The position numbers and the translations under genes were made by a program. The notes beneath the pieces were generated by a model that was not told the origin of the DNA, searched no databases, and saw only the letters and a list, made by a program, of their open reading frames with translations. A stretch of DNA of 64,000 nt from Mycolicibacterium elephantis DSM 44368. Lineage in GTDB: Bacteria > Actinomycetota > Actinomycetes > Mycobacteriales > Mycobacteriaceae. Every line of letters begins with the position of its first letter. Position 1 is the first letter of the stretch. The stretch is from the NCBI RefSeq assembly GCF_004014805.1, contig NZ_ATDN01000020.1:45791-109790 (forward strand), given 5' to 3'. Positions 43,254-51,080 of the stretch are shown in pieces.

Positions 43254-44732
43254 TCAGTGCAGCGGGCGCAGCACGATCGGCATGCCGTCCATCGGCACCG
43301 GCATACCGGCGTAGTCATAGTGCGGCTTGTAACCCGGCCGCGGCAGCTCCAGGCGGTACCTGCGCAGCAGCCGGTGCATGACGGTCTTGATCTCCAGCTG
43401 GCCGAACACCATGCCGATGCACTTGTGCGCGCCACCGCCGAACGGGGCGAACGCATACCGGTGCTTCTTGTGCTCGGAGCGCGGTTCGGCGAAGCGGTCG
43501 GGGTCGAACTTCTCGGGGTTCGTCCACAGCTCGGGCAGCCGGTGGTTCATGCCGGGCCACGTCACGATGTTGGTGCCGGCCGGGATGTAGTAGCCCAGCA
43601 GGTCGGTGTCGCGGACCGCCTGGCGAACGTTGAACGGCAGCGGGGTGACCAACCGCAGCGATTCGTTGATCACCAGGTCGAGGGCTTCCAGCTTCTCCAG
43701 CGCCTCGATGTCCAGCGGCCCGTCGCCCAGCCGCGAGGACTCGTCGCGGCAGCGCTCCTGCCACTCCGGGTTGGCGGCGAGCTGGTAACCCATGGTGGTC
43801 AGCGTCGACGTCGACGTGTCGTGGGCGGCCATCATCAAGAAGATCATGTGGTTGACGATGTCCTGGTCGGTGAAGCGGTTGCCGTCCTCGTCCTCGGACT
43901 GACACAGCACCGAGAGCATGTCGGTGCCCCCGGAGTGGCGGCGTTCCTTGACCCGCTCCTCGAAGTACTCCTCGAGCACCTTGCGCGCCCGCAGCCCCCG
44001 CCACCACTTGAACGGTGGCACGCTGGTGCGGATGATCGCGCCACCGGCGCGGGTGGTGATGGCGAACGCCTCGTTCACCTTGGTGACCAGTTCGTGGTCG
44101 GTGCCGGGCTCATGGCCCATGAAGACCACCGAGGCGATGTCGAGGGTGAGCTCTTTGAGCGCGGGGTTCAGCAGGAACCGCGCGTCGTTGGCCACCCAGT
44201 CGTTGGCGACCACTTTCGAGGCCACGTTGTCGATGTGCTCGACGTAGCCCGTCAACCGGGTGCGGGTGAACGCCTCCTGCATGATGCGCCGGTGGAACAT
44301 GTGCTCTTCGAAGTCGAGCATCATCAGACCGCGGTTGAAGAACGGGCCGATGACCGGATGCCAGCCCTTCTGCGAGTAGTCCTTGCTCTTGTTGGAGAAG
44401 ACTTCCTGGGTGGCGTCGGGCCCGAGCGCCGAAACCGACGACAGCGCCGGGGAGTGGGCGTAGTGCACGGGACCGTACTTGCGGTACACCTTCAGCACGT
44501 AGTCGGGCCCGCCGCGGAACGCCTCGATCATGTGCCCGAGGATCGGCACCCCCGAGTCGCCCATGACGGGCTTGAGTCCGCTGCCCGCCGGCGGCTCGGC
44601 CAGCACGAACTGCGGCCACTCCCGCTCGGTGAGGCGCCGCTCGAGGGGGCCGAGCGGCAGGTTGTTCAACGTCGGGGTGAGCCGTCGTTTCGCCTGGTCG
44701 AGCAGATAATCCTTGGTGCTGATGGTCGCCAT
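43254..44732 (-). CDS. cyp136: Cytochrome P450 CYP136
   Basis: 492 aa, the same length as Rv3059 (recalled), with the neighbouring TetR and SDR genes in the same order. Haem motif FAPFGGGAHKCIGMVFGQLE, ExxR in INESLRLVTP, I-helix MMAAHDTSTST with intact acid-alcohol pair. This is a sterol-demethylase-like (CYP51/eukaryote-like) type, with an N-terminal extension (MATISTKDYLLDQAKRRLTP) but no clear membrane anchor. AGGAG precedes the ATG. Substrate unknown. Divergent from its likely TetR repressor across the palindrome at 44797. Confidence 0.93.
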   Translation of the reverse strand: MATISTKDYLLDQAKRRLTPTLNNLPLGPLERRLTEREWPQFVLAEPPAGSGLKPVMGDSGVPILGHMIEAFRGGPDYVLKVYRKYGPVHYAHSPALSSVSALGPDATQEVFSNKSKDYSQKGWHPVIGPFFNRGLMMLDFEEHMFHRRIMQEAFTRTRLTGYVEHIDNVASKVVANDWVANDARFLLNPALKELTLDIASVVFMGHEPGTDHELVTKVNEAFAITTRAGGAIIRTSVPPFKWWRGLRARKVLEEYFEERVKERRHSGGTDMLSVLCQSEDEDGNRFTDQDIVNHMIFLMMAAHDTSTSTLTTMGYQLAANPEWQERCRDESSRLGDGPLDIEALEKLEALDLVINESLRLVTPLPFNVRQAVRDTDLLGYYIPAGTNIVTWPGMNHRLPELWTNPEKFDPDRFAEPRSEHKKHRYAFAPFGGGAHKCIGMVFGQLEIKTVMHRLLRRYRLELPRPGYKPHYDYAGMPVPMDGMPIVLRPLH

Positions 44733-44796
44733 ATGGACACTCCTGAAAAGGGCACGCGGTGGTGGATGTCACCTAGGGCCCATCCTGGTATTCTCT

Positions 44797-44812
44797 CTTG
44801 ACGCCTGTCAAG
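44797..44812. promoter_or_regulatory. Palindrome CTTGAC-N4-GTCAAG between cyp136 and tetR
   Basis: Perfect 6-4-6 palindrome in the 100-bp divergent gap, 65 bp from the cyp136 start and 21 bp before the TetR ATG. Likely the operator of the adjacent TetR. CTTGAC may also form part of a -35 element. Confidence 0.6.
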
Positions 44813-44832
44813 TTTGGCACGGCGGCGTCGCG

Positions 44833-45492
44833 ATGAAAAGGTCTAAAGCCATGACGGCCGAAGCACGGGAGACACGTCGAAGCCGCGGCGATCGCCAGCG
44901 CGACGCGATTGTGCGCGCCGTGCGAGAACTGCTTCAGGAAAGGTCATTCGCGGATCTGTCGGTGAGCACGATCAGCGAACGCGCCGGGGTCGCTCGGTCT
45001 GGGTTCTACTTCTACTTCGATTCCAAGTACGCGGTGCTGGCGGTGATCCTCGCCGAGGCCAGCGAGGAGCTCGCCAAGCTCACGCACAACTTCGCGCCGA
45101 GGGAACCCGACGAGTCACTCTCCGATTACGCCAAGCGGATGGTCGGCAGCGCCGCAGCGGTCTATGCGACCAACGATCCGATCATGCACGCCTGTGCGGT
45201 GGCCCGGAACACCGACGCGCAGATCCGGGAGATGATGGACGACTTCGCCGACGGCATCATCGACAAGATCGTCAGCCTGGTGGAGCAGGACGCCGACGCC
45301 CGCCCGGTCTCCGATGATCTGCCCGCTCTGGTGCGGACGCTGGCGGCGACGACGATGATGACGCTCACCCACGACAGCGCGTTCATCGGCCGGGGATCCG
45401 ACCCGGCCCGGGCCGTGGAGGTCGTCGAGCGGTTGTGGTTGTACGGGCTGTGGGGCGGCGAGCACTTGCGCGAGGACCAGCCCGGCGGATAG
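44833..45492 (+). CDS. TetR-family regulator (Rv3058c-like)
   Basis: 219 aa from ATG 44833 (MKRSKAMTAEARETRRSRGDRQRDAIVRAV); ATG 44851 is an alternative. Helix-turn-helix FADLSVSTISERAGVARSGFYFYFDSKYAVLAVI; C-terminal ligand domain with a DESLSDYAKRMVGS helix. Sits as in M. tuberculosis between cyp136 and the SDR. The palindrome 21 bp upstream suggests autoregulation and control of cyp136. The SDR follows after 14 bp. Confidence 0.92.
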   Translation: MKRSKAMTAEARETRRSRGDRQRDAIVRAVRELLQERSFADLSVSTISERAGVARSGFYFYFDSKYAVLAVILAEASEELAKLTHNFAPREPDESLSDYAKRMVGSAAAVYATNDPIMHACAVARNTDAQIREMMDDFADGIIDKIVSLVEQDADARPVSDDLPALVRTLAATTMMTLTHDSAFIGRGSDPARAVEVVERLWLYGLWGGEHLREDQPGG

Positions 45493-45506
45493 GTATTGTC
45501 ACCGCC

Positions 45507-46367
45507 ATGGCGCAGCGAAGCGGTTTCACCGGCAAGCGTTGTCTTCTGACCGGGGCCGCCAGCGGCATCGGTCGCGCGACAGCACTGAAACTGGCGGCCG
45601 AGGGCGCCGAGCTATACCTCACCGACCGTGATGCCGAGGGTCTGGAAAAGACGGTTGCAGACGCGAAGGCGTTGGGCGGGACCGTGGCCGAACACCGAGC
45701 GCTCGACATCTCCGACTACGACGCGGTGGTGGCCTTCGCCGCCGACATCCACGCCGACCATCCCGCGATGGATGTGGTGATGAACATCGCCGGGGTGTCG
45801 GCCTGGGGCACGGTATCGACCCTGACGCATCAACATTGGAAGTCGATGATCGACATCAACCTGATGGGGCCGATTCACGTCATCGAGGCGTTCGTTCCGC
45901 CGATGGTCGCGGCGGGCAGGGGTGGACACCTGGTCAACGTGTCCTCGGCGGCGGGGTTGGTGGCGTTGCCGTGGCACGCCGCTTACAGCGCAAGCAAATA
46001 CGGGCTGCGCGGTCTGTCCGAGGTGCTGCGGTTCGATCTCGCCCGACACCGCATCGGGGTTTCGGTCGTGGTTCCCGGGGCGGTGAAAACCCCTCTGGTG
46101 CAAACGGTTCAGATCGCCGGCGTGGACCGTGAGGACCCGCGGGTGAAGAAGTGGACGGACCGGTTCAGCGGGCATGCGGTCTCACCGGAGCACGCCGCCG
46201 AGTGCATCCTCAAAGGGGTGCGGCGCAACCGGTTCCTGATCTACACCTCGTTCGACATCCGGGCGCTGTATCTGTTCAAGCGGGTCGCATGGTGGCCGTA
46301 CAGCGTCGCGATGCGCCAGGCCAACGTGTTGTTCACCAAGGCGTTGCGACCCGCCGCACGGCGCTAG
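45507..46367 (+). CDS. Short-chain dehydrogenase (Rv3057c-like)
   Basis: 286 aa. ATG 45507. LLTGAASGIGRATAL cofactor loop, NIAGVS, catalytic Ser/Tyr/Lys in NVSSAAGLVALPWHAAYSASK. The C-terminal region (FLIYTSFDIRALYLFKRVAWWPYSVAMRQANVLF) is hydrophobic and basic, suggesting membrane association and a lipid-like substrate. Probably co-transcribed with the TetR. Its TAG and the stop of the convergent ATPase share the palindrome CTAG (46364-46367). Confidence 0.92.
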   Translation: MAQRSGFTGKRCLLTGAASGIGRATALKLAAEGAELYLTDRDAEGLEKTVADAKALGGTVAEHRALDISDYDAVVAFAADIHADHPAMDVVMNIAGVSAWGTVSTLTHQHWKSMIDINLMGPIHVIEAFVPPMVAAGRGGHLVNVSSAAGLVALPWHAAYSASKYGLRGLSEVLRFDLARHRIGVSVVVPGAVKTPLVQTVQIAGVDREDPRVKKWTDRFSGHAVSPEHAAECILKGVRRNRFLIYTSFDIRALYLFKRVAWWPYSVAMRQANVLFTKALRPAARR

Positions 46368-47557
46368 CGTCTGCCCCAGTCCCACGGCGGGGCGGTCAGC
46401 AGACCCAGCCCCTCGACGCGGGTTTCGCCCATTTCCTTGTACAGACCGATCTCGACGACGTCGGCCTCGTCACCGTCGGCCGCATCGGCGACGGGGACGG
46501 TGTCCAGGAACTCCAGCAGTGTCTTGGAGTGGGTGACGACCACGACCTGCGCCGTGGTGGCGGCGGCGCGGATCAACGACGCCAGTGGACCGACCAGATC
46601 GGGGTGCAACGAGGTCTCCGGTTCGTTGAGCACCATCAGAGACGGTGGCCGTGGACTCGACAGCGCGGCGGCCCACAGCAGGAATCGCAGTGTGCCGTCG
46701 GACAATTCGGCGGCGCGCAACGGACGTAACATGCCGCGCTGGTGCAGTTGCAGGTCGAAAAGGCCGTCGTGCACGGTCACCGACACCGTCGCGCCCTCGA
46801 ACGCGTCTGCGACGGCACGTTGCAGATCGTCGAACCCGGCCTCGATGATCGTCTGGATCGCTGCCGCCAGGTCGCTGCCGTCGTCGGACAGTACGGGTGT
46901 GCGGGTACCGACGTGGCGTTGGCGCGACGGCGCGGACGCGTCGACCCGGAAGCCGTCGTAGAACCGCCAGTCGCGCAGCCGATCACGCACCGCCGCAAGC
47001 TCGGGATGCGCGCCGGGGTGGGCGTACTCGGCGAGCACGCTGCGGTACGGCGGCAGCGCCTGCGACAGCGTGTCGAATCCGCGGCCCGATTCCGCACGCG
47101 CCTCGGCGTAGTCGCGGGTGCGACGCACCAGCGTCGTGCCGGCCCGCATCACCGGGCCTGCGAACACCGCCTCGCGTTTGATCTCCGGGTCACGCGCGAA
47201 CAGCGACTTGTGCCCGGCCATCTGGGGCAGCCCGAGATCGACCAGATAGCCGAAATCGTCGGAGGCGAAGCCGAGTTCCAGCGAGACGGGCCCGGAGCGG
47301 GTGGTGCCCTCCACGCGGCCCGTCCGTCGCGCCGCGCCGAGTTCCTCGGGACCGGCCCACAGCACCGATTCCAGCCCGCCCTCGCGTGCCAGTGAGCCGA
47401 TCACCTCACCGCGTCCGCAATCGGCCAGCAGCCGCAGCGCGCGGTACAGCGACGACTTGCCGGTGCCGTTGGCGCCGGTGACCACGGTCAGGCGGGCGAG
47501 CGGCAACACGATGTCGCGAAGCGACCGATAGCCGCGAATGGCAACCGTGTGCAGCAT
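46364..47557 (-). CDS. AAA/ABC-type ATPase (RecF/OLD-like)
   Basis: 397 aa. MLHTVAIRGYRSLRDIVLPLARLTVVTGANGTGKSSL: Walker A at 28-35, then a coiled insert, signature-like ELSDGTLRFLLWAAAL, Walker B SLMVLNEPETSLHPDLVG and H-loop VVVVTHSKTLLEFL. This is the AAA_21/OLD-like group found in DNA-repair and phage-defence settings. No TOPRIM nuclease domain follows and no partner nuclease is adjacent, so the function is open. It lies 3 bp downstream of dinB2 on the same strand, suggesting a DNA-damage or housekeeping link. From memory it is not part of this locus in M. tuberculosis. Confidence 0.85.
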   Translation of the reverse strand: MLHTVAIRGYRSLRDIVLPLARLTVVTGANGTGKSSLYRALRLLADCGRGEVIGSLAREGGLESVLWAGPEELGAARRTGRVEGTTRSGPVSLELGFASDDFGYLVDLGLPQMAGHKSLFARDPEIKREAVFAGPVMRAGTTLVRRTRDYAEARAESGRGFDTLSQALPPYRSVLAEYAHPGAHPELAAVRDRLRDWRFYDGFRVDASAPSRQRHVGTRTPVLSDDGSDLAAAIQTIIEAGFDDLQRAVADAFEGATVSVTVHDGLFDLQLHQRGMLRPLRAAELSDGTLRFLLWAAALSSPRPPSLMVLNEPETSLHPDLVGPLASLIRAAATTAQVVVVTHSKTLLEFLDTVPVADAADGDEADVVEIGLYKEMGETRVEGLGLLTAPPWDWGRR

Positions 47558-47560
47558 TCT

Positions 47561-48610
47561 TCAGTACCCGCCGTCTGGCGGCGCCAGTTCCAGTCGCACA
47601 CCGAGCAGCCGCACCGGCCGATCCAGTTCGAACTGGCCGAGCAGATCAAGCGCGGTCGCCGTGACGATCTGCGGATCGACGGTCTGCACGGGCAGTTTGC
47701 GAATCTTGGTCCTGGTGTAGAAGGTCTTGGTCCGCACCGTCACCGCCACCCGGGTGACGGTTCGGTCCTGCTCTACCACCTCGGCCAGCGTCCGTTGTGC
47801 GAGATCGACGACGGCGGCATCCATTTCGCTGCGGTCGGTGAGATCCGTGGGAAAGGTGACGACGTGGCTGCGTGAGCGTGGCACCCAGGGCGTTGCGCTG
47901 ACCTCGGTGTCTCCGCCCCCCTTGGCCAGCAGCAGAATCCAGAGACCCGTCGTCGGCCCGAACGTCGACGTCAGCGTGGTGGCGTCGGTGGCGGCCAGAT
48001 CGGCGACGGTGGTGATGCCCATCGTGGCAAGCCTTTTGGCGGTCTTGGGCCCGACGCCCCACAATGCGTCGACCTCGCGGTCACCCATCACCGCCATCCA
48101 GTTCTCGTCGGTCAGCACGAAGACACCCGCCGGCTTGCCGAACCCGGTCGCGACCTTGGCCCGCTGCTTGTTGTCGCTGATGCCGACCGAACACGACAGG
48201 CTCGTTTCGGCGGGCACCATGTAGCGGATCCGTTCGGCCAGATCGACGGCGTCGGCGACGTCGTCGAGGTCGGCCCCGACATACGCCTCGTCCCAGCCCC
48301 AGACCTCCACGGGATGGCCGAAGTCACGCAGCAGCCCCATCACCTCCTCGGAGGCGGCGTCGTAGGCGTCGGTGTCCAACGGCAGGAACGTCGCCTCCGG
48401 GCACTTGCGGGCCGCGGTGCGCAGCGGCATGCCCGCGTGCACCCCGGACTTGCGCGCCGGATACGACGCGCAGGTCACCACCTTGCGGGGTTCGTCGGGA
48501 ATACCGTTGCCGCCGACGATGATCGGCAGACCGTCCAGCTCCGGGCGCCGGCGTACCTCCACGGCGGCCTGAAACTGGTCGAGATCGACGTGCAGGACCC
48601 AGCGCTTCAT
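47561..48610 (-). CDS. dinB2: Y-family DNA polymerase DinB2 (DinP)
   Basis: 349 aa; ATG 48610 overlaps the TetR stop (ATGA). HVDLDQFQAAVEVRRRPEL holds the first catalytic Asp residues (9, 11); the second acidic pair is in VWGWDEAYVGADLDD; little-finger domain to the C-terminus. The residue at the steric-gate position is Gln14 (codon CAG, 48571-48569), not an aromatic. M. smegmatis DinB2 has Leu there and uses ribonucleotides readily (established), so relaxed sugar selection is expected. No C-terminal clamp-binding motif was recognised. Confidence 0.93.
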   Translation of the reverse strand: MKRWVLHVDLDQFQAAVEVRRRPELDGLPIIVGGNGIPDEPRKVVTCASYPARKSGVHAGMPLRTAARKCPEATFLPLDTDAYDAASEEVMGLLRDFGHPVEVWGWDEAYVGADLDDVADAVDLAERIRYMVPAETSLSCSVGISDNKQRAKVATGFGKPAGVFVLTDENWMAVMGDREVDALWGVGPKTAKRLATMGITTVADLAATDATTLTSTFGPTTGLWILLLAKGGGDTEVSATPWVPRSRSHVVTFPTDLTDRSEMDAAVVDLAQRTLAEVVEQDRTVTRVAVTVRTKTFYTRTKIRKLPVQTVDPQIVTATALDLLGQFELDRPVRLLGVRLELAPPDGGY

Positions 48611-49215
48611 TTCCCGCACAGTTTGCGCGCCACCGATTCCCATGCATCACCGAGGCTCTCCAACGTCTCGCCGCGCTCGGTGAGTTGATGATGCACGTAA
48701 TCCGGGTCGAGCAGCGCGAGCAGGGCGGCGGCCTGCGCGTCGAGGTCCCCGGTGGTGCCCGCGTCCTCCAACAGCACCCTGACGTGACGGTGATGCAGCG
48801 TGGCCGGCGGGCTGAACCGCGTCTGCGGATCCCGGTTGGCATCGGACATCAAGGCGTGGTGGGTGTGGACGAATTCGAGCCGGCTGCGCCCGTATGCCAA
48901 CAGCCGCTCCAGCGGCGGCGCGCCGGGACCGAGCGGGGGAGGCCCGAACATGAACGCCTGTTGCGCGGTCTTCTCGTCCTCGTCGAGCAGCACGATCATC
49001 AGACCCGCCCGGCTGCCGAACCGGCGGAACAGCGTGCCCTTGCCGACACCGGCGGCCGCGGCGATGTCGTCGGTGCTGACCGCGTCGGCGCCGCGCTCGG
49101 CGATGAGGCGGCGCGCGGCTTCGAGAATCAGCGTGCGGTTGCGCGCGGCGTCGCCGCGCTCCTGCGGCGCTTGGTCGGTGACCGACAGCTCAACGAGGGG
49201 ACGAGGCGCGGCCAT
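48607..49215 (-). CDS. TetR-family regulator (Rv3055-like)
   Basis: 202 aa. Helix-turn-helix ILEAARRLIAERGADAVSTDDIAAAAGVGKGTLFRRFGSRAGLM (about 30-73) and a C-terminal domain ending ESVARKLCGK. Co-transcribed with dinB2 (4-nt overlap) and divergent from the FMN reductase; the near-palindrome at 49242-49261 lies 27 bp from its start and is a likely operator. Confidence 0.92.
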   Translation of the reverse strand: MAAPRPLVELSVTDQAPQERGDAARNRTLILEAARRLIAERGADAVSTDDIAAAAGVGKGTLFRRFGSRAGLMIVLLDEDEKTAQQAFMFGPPPLGPGAPPLERLLAYGRSRLEFVHTHHALMSDANRDPQTRFSPPATLHHRHVRVLLEDAGTTGDLDAQAAALLALLDPDYVHHQLTERGETLESLGDAWESVARKLCGK

Positions 49216-49241
49216 CGCACCAGTTTAGGTCAGCTGGAATT

Positions 49242-49261
49242 AATCGGACCCTAGTCCGGTT
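49242..49261. promoter_or_regulatory. Near-palindrome AATCGGAC-N4-GTCCGGTT
   Basis: 7 of 8 positions are symmetric around CCTA. Sits between the divergent TetR (49215) and FMN reductase (49307) genes and is probably the TetR binding site controlling both. Confidence 0.5.
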
Positions 49262-49306
49262 CTGCTGTGTGAAAATTCTTTCGACCTGACCGAAAGGGAC
49301 GCGACC

Positions 49307-49849
49307 ATGTCGGACATCAAGGTGCTGGTGCTGGTGGGCAGCCTGCGGGCGGCCTCGATCAATCGCCAGCTGGCCGAACTGGCGGCCGAAACCGCCCCGG
49401 AGGGGGTGACCCTGCGGCTCTTCGACCGGCTTGGGGAGCTGCCGTTCTACAACGAGGACATCGACACCGACGCGGTTCCCGAGCCGGTCGCCGCGGTGCG
49501 CCAGGCGGCCGCCGAGTCCGACGCCGCCCTCGTCATCACCCCGGAGTACAACGGCTCGACTCCCGGTGTGCTCAAGAACGCGATCGACTGGTTGTCGCGG
49601 CCGTTCGGCGTGGGTGCGCTGCAGGACAAGCCGCTCGCCGTGGTCGGGGCGGCGCGGGGTCGATACGGCGGGGTGTGGGCGCAGGACGAGACGCGCAAGT
49701 CCTTCGGGATCGCTGGCGCGCGCGTGATCGGGGATCTGCAGCTGTCGGTGCAGACCACCGCGTTCGACGGTAAGCATCCCCGCGAGAACGCCGAAGTGGC
49801 GGCCAACCTGCGCGACATCGTCGGAAAGTTGGCTGCAGAGGTCGGTTAG
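49307..49849 (+). CDS. NADPH-dependent FMN reductase family protein (Rv3054c-like)
   Basis: 180 aa flavodoxin-like fold. VLVLVGSLRAASINRQLAEL binds the FMN phosphate, PEYNGSTPGVLKNAIDWLSRP is the family signature (NAD(P)H-quinone or azo/chromate reductase group), followed by GAARGRYGGVWAQDETRK. GAAAGGGA precedes the ATG. Reduces quinones or electrophiles and so protects against oxidative stress; control by the divergent TetR is likely. Confidence 0.9.
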   Translation: MSDIKVLVLVGSLRAASINRQLAELAAETAPEGVTLRLFDRLGELPFYNEDIDTDAVPEPVAAVRQAAAESDAALVITPEYNGSTPGVLKNAIDWLSRPFGVGALQDKPLAVVGAARGRYGGVWAQDETRKSFGIAGARVIGDLQLSVQTTAFDGKHPRENAEVAANLRDIVGKLAAEVG

Positions 49850-50006
49850 CCGGTGCGCGCGATAATCGTCGGCCGGGCCCGTCCGGGTCGGCCGACGGTT
49901 TGCTGAGAGGGGTGCGCGAGGGGCCGGCGCGCGGGGGATGTCGGTGCCGGATGGTAGACCGGTGGGTGTGACGTACGTGAGATCTTCGGGCGCCGAAAGT
50001 GTGATA

Positions 50007-50029
50007 TGCGACACGCCGATCGTGTCGCA
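50007..50029. promoter_or_regulatory. Inverted repeat TGCGACACG-N5-CGTGTCGCA
   Basis: Perfect 9-5-9 inverted repeat, 71 bp upstream of the NrdR-like box and about 290 bp before nrdH. May bind a regulator of the nrd operon or form an RNA stem if transcription starts further left. No family was recognised. Confidence 0.5.
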
Positions 50030-50099
50030 GGCGACGGCTTACGACCTGGGAATTTCAAAAATGTCATTCAGAACATCTGGTATACCTTCGCAATGTCGG

Positions 50100-50115
50100 A
50101 CACTAGGTGTAGTGT
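50100..50115. promoter_or_regulatory. NrdR-box-like palindrome
   Basis: ACACTAGGTGTAGTGT: ACACTA and TAGTGT around a 4-bp centre, matching the 16-bp layout of NrdR boxes before ribonucleotide reductase operons. Only one clear box was seen; NrdR usually uses two about 31 bp apart. Expected effect is repression by NrdR-dATP. Confidence 0.65.
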
Positions 50116-50319
50116 TTCGAGCACCGACAGACACCGCGGTACACGTACCGCCCAGGGTCAGCCGGAGCCCCCGAATTCGGTGCAGTCGGTTTCCCGACAG
50201 TCCGGGAGAGGGAGAACCGGTCAGCCAGGAATCACGGAGGTCTGCGGGCCGCTGGAATGTAGTACCCGACGAGTTGCCAGTCTCAGTGCAGTGACAGTTG
50301 TAGAGGAGCCGTACCGAAG
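50116..50319 (+). other. Long untranslated leader of nrdHIE
   Basis: About 200 bp between the NrdR-like box and nrdH with no supported coding frame. It contains GC-rich complementary blocks (e.g. CCCGAATTCGG, GTCGGTTTCCCGAC, TCCGGGAGAGGGAGAACCGG) suggestive of RNA structure. No cobalamin riboswitch core was recognised. Confidence 0.4.
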
Positions 50320-50571
50320 ATGAGTCAGCCATCGATCACCGTGTACACCAAGCCCGCATGCGTGCAGTGCAACGCCACGTACAAGGCGCTGGACAAGCAG
50401 GGCATCGCCTACCAGACGGTTGACATCAGCCTCGACACCGAGGCCCGCGACTACGTGATGGCACTGGGCTACCTGCAGGCGCCGGTCGTCGTGGCGGGTA
50501 ACGACCACTGGTCGGGATTCCGGCCCGACCGGATCAAGGCGCTGGCGGGCACGGCCGCGGCTACGGCATAA
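50320..50571 (+). CDS. nrdH: Glutaredoxin-like NrdH redoxin
   Basis: 83 aa thioredoxin fold. Active site Cys14-Val-Gln-Cys17 near the N-terminus, and [20 protein letters not shown], the NrdH signature. Donates electrons from thioredoxin reductase to class Ib ribonucleotide reductase NrdEF. TAGAGGAGCC lies before the ATG. First gene of nrdHIE. Confidence 0.96.
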   Translation: MSQPSITVYTKPACVQCNATYKALDKQGIAYQTVDISLDTEARDYVMALGYLQAPVVVAGNDHWSGFRPDRIKALAGTAAATA

Positions 50572-50633
50572 CCGCCCCCGGCGGCACAGACATAGAGGTA
50601 TCCGGACACACCAAGACGCACGGGAAGGAGTCG

Positions 50634-51080
50634 ATGATGAGCAATCTCGTCTACTTCTCCAGCGTGTCGGAAAACACCCACCGCTTCGTCGAGAAGCTGG
50701 GGCTGCCGGCGATCCGGATCCCGCTGCACGGACGCATCGAGGTCGACGAACCTTACGTGCTGGTGCTTCCCACCTACGGCGGCGGGCGCGCCACACCCAA
50801 CATCAACGACGGTGGCTATGTCCCCAAACAGGTCATCGCGTTCTTGAACAACGAACACAACCGGTCGTTGCTCCGCGGCGTCATCGCCGCGGGCAACAAC
50901 AACTTCGGCGCGGAATTCGCGTACGCCGGCGACGTGGTGTCCCGCAAGTGCGGGGTGCCGTATCTGTACCGCTTTGAACTCATGGGAACCCCCGACGACG
51001 TGGAAGCCGTACGTGCGGGCTTGGAAGACTTTTGGAAGGACCAGACGTGCCACCAACCGTCACAGATGCAGAGCCTGTAA
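50634..51080 (+). CDS. nrdI: NrdI flavodoxin, class Ib RNR activator
   Basis: 148 aa. Flavodoxin loop [32 protein letters not shown] and [32 protein letters not shown] are NrdI signatures. Generates the oxidant that assembles the Mn(III)2-tyrosyl radical in NrdF. Two ATGs in tandem: 50637 has the better spacing from GAAGGAG. The 3' end overlaps nrdE by 34 nt. Confidence 0.96.
   Translation: MMSNLVYFSSVSENTHRFVEKLGLPAIRIPLHGRIEVDEPYVLVLPTYGGGRATPNINDGGYVPKQVIAFLNNEHNRSLLRGVIAAGNNNFGAEFAYAGDVVSRKCGVPYLYRFELMGTPDDVEAVRAGLEDFWKDQTCHQPSQMQSL

Noticed and set aside
50068..50086. Second NrdR box upstream of the one at 50100
   Set aside because: GAACATCTGGTATACC at the expected distance matches too few positions of the palindrome.
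50116..50319. Cobalamin riboswitch in the nrdHIE leader
   Set aside because: No B12-box-like core or conserved kissing-loop elements could be found by eye.
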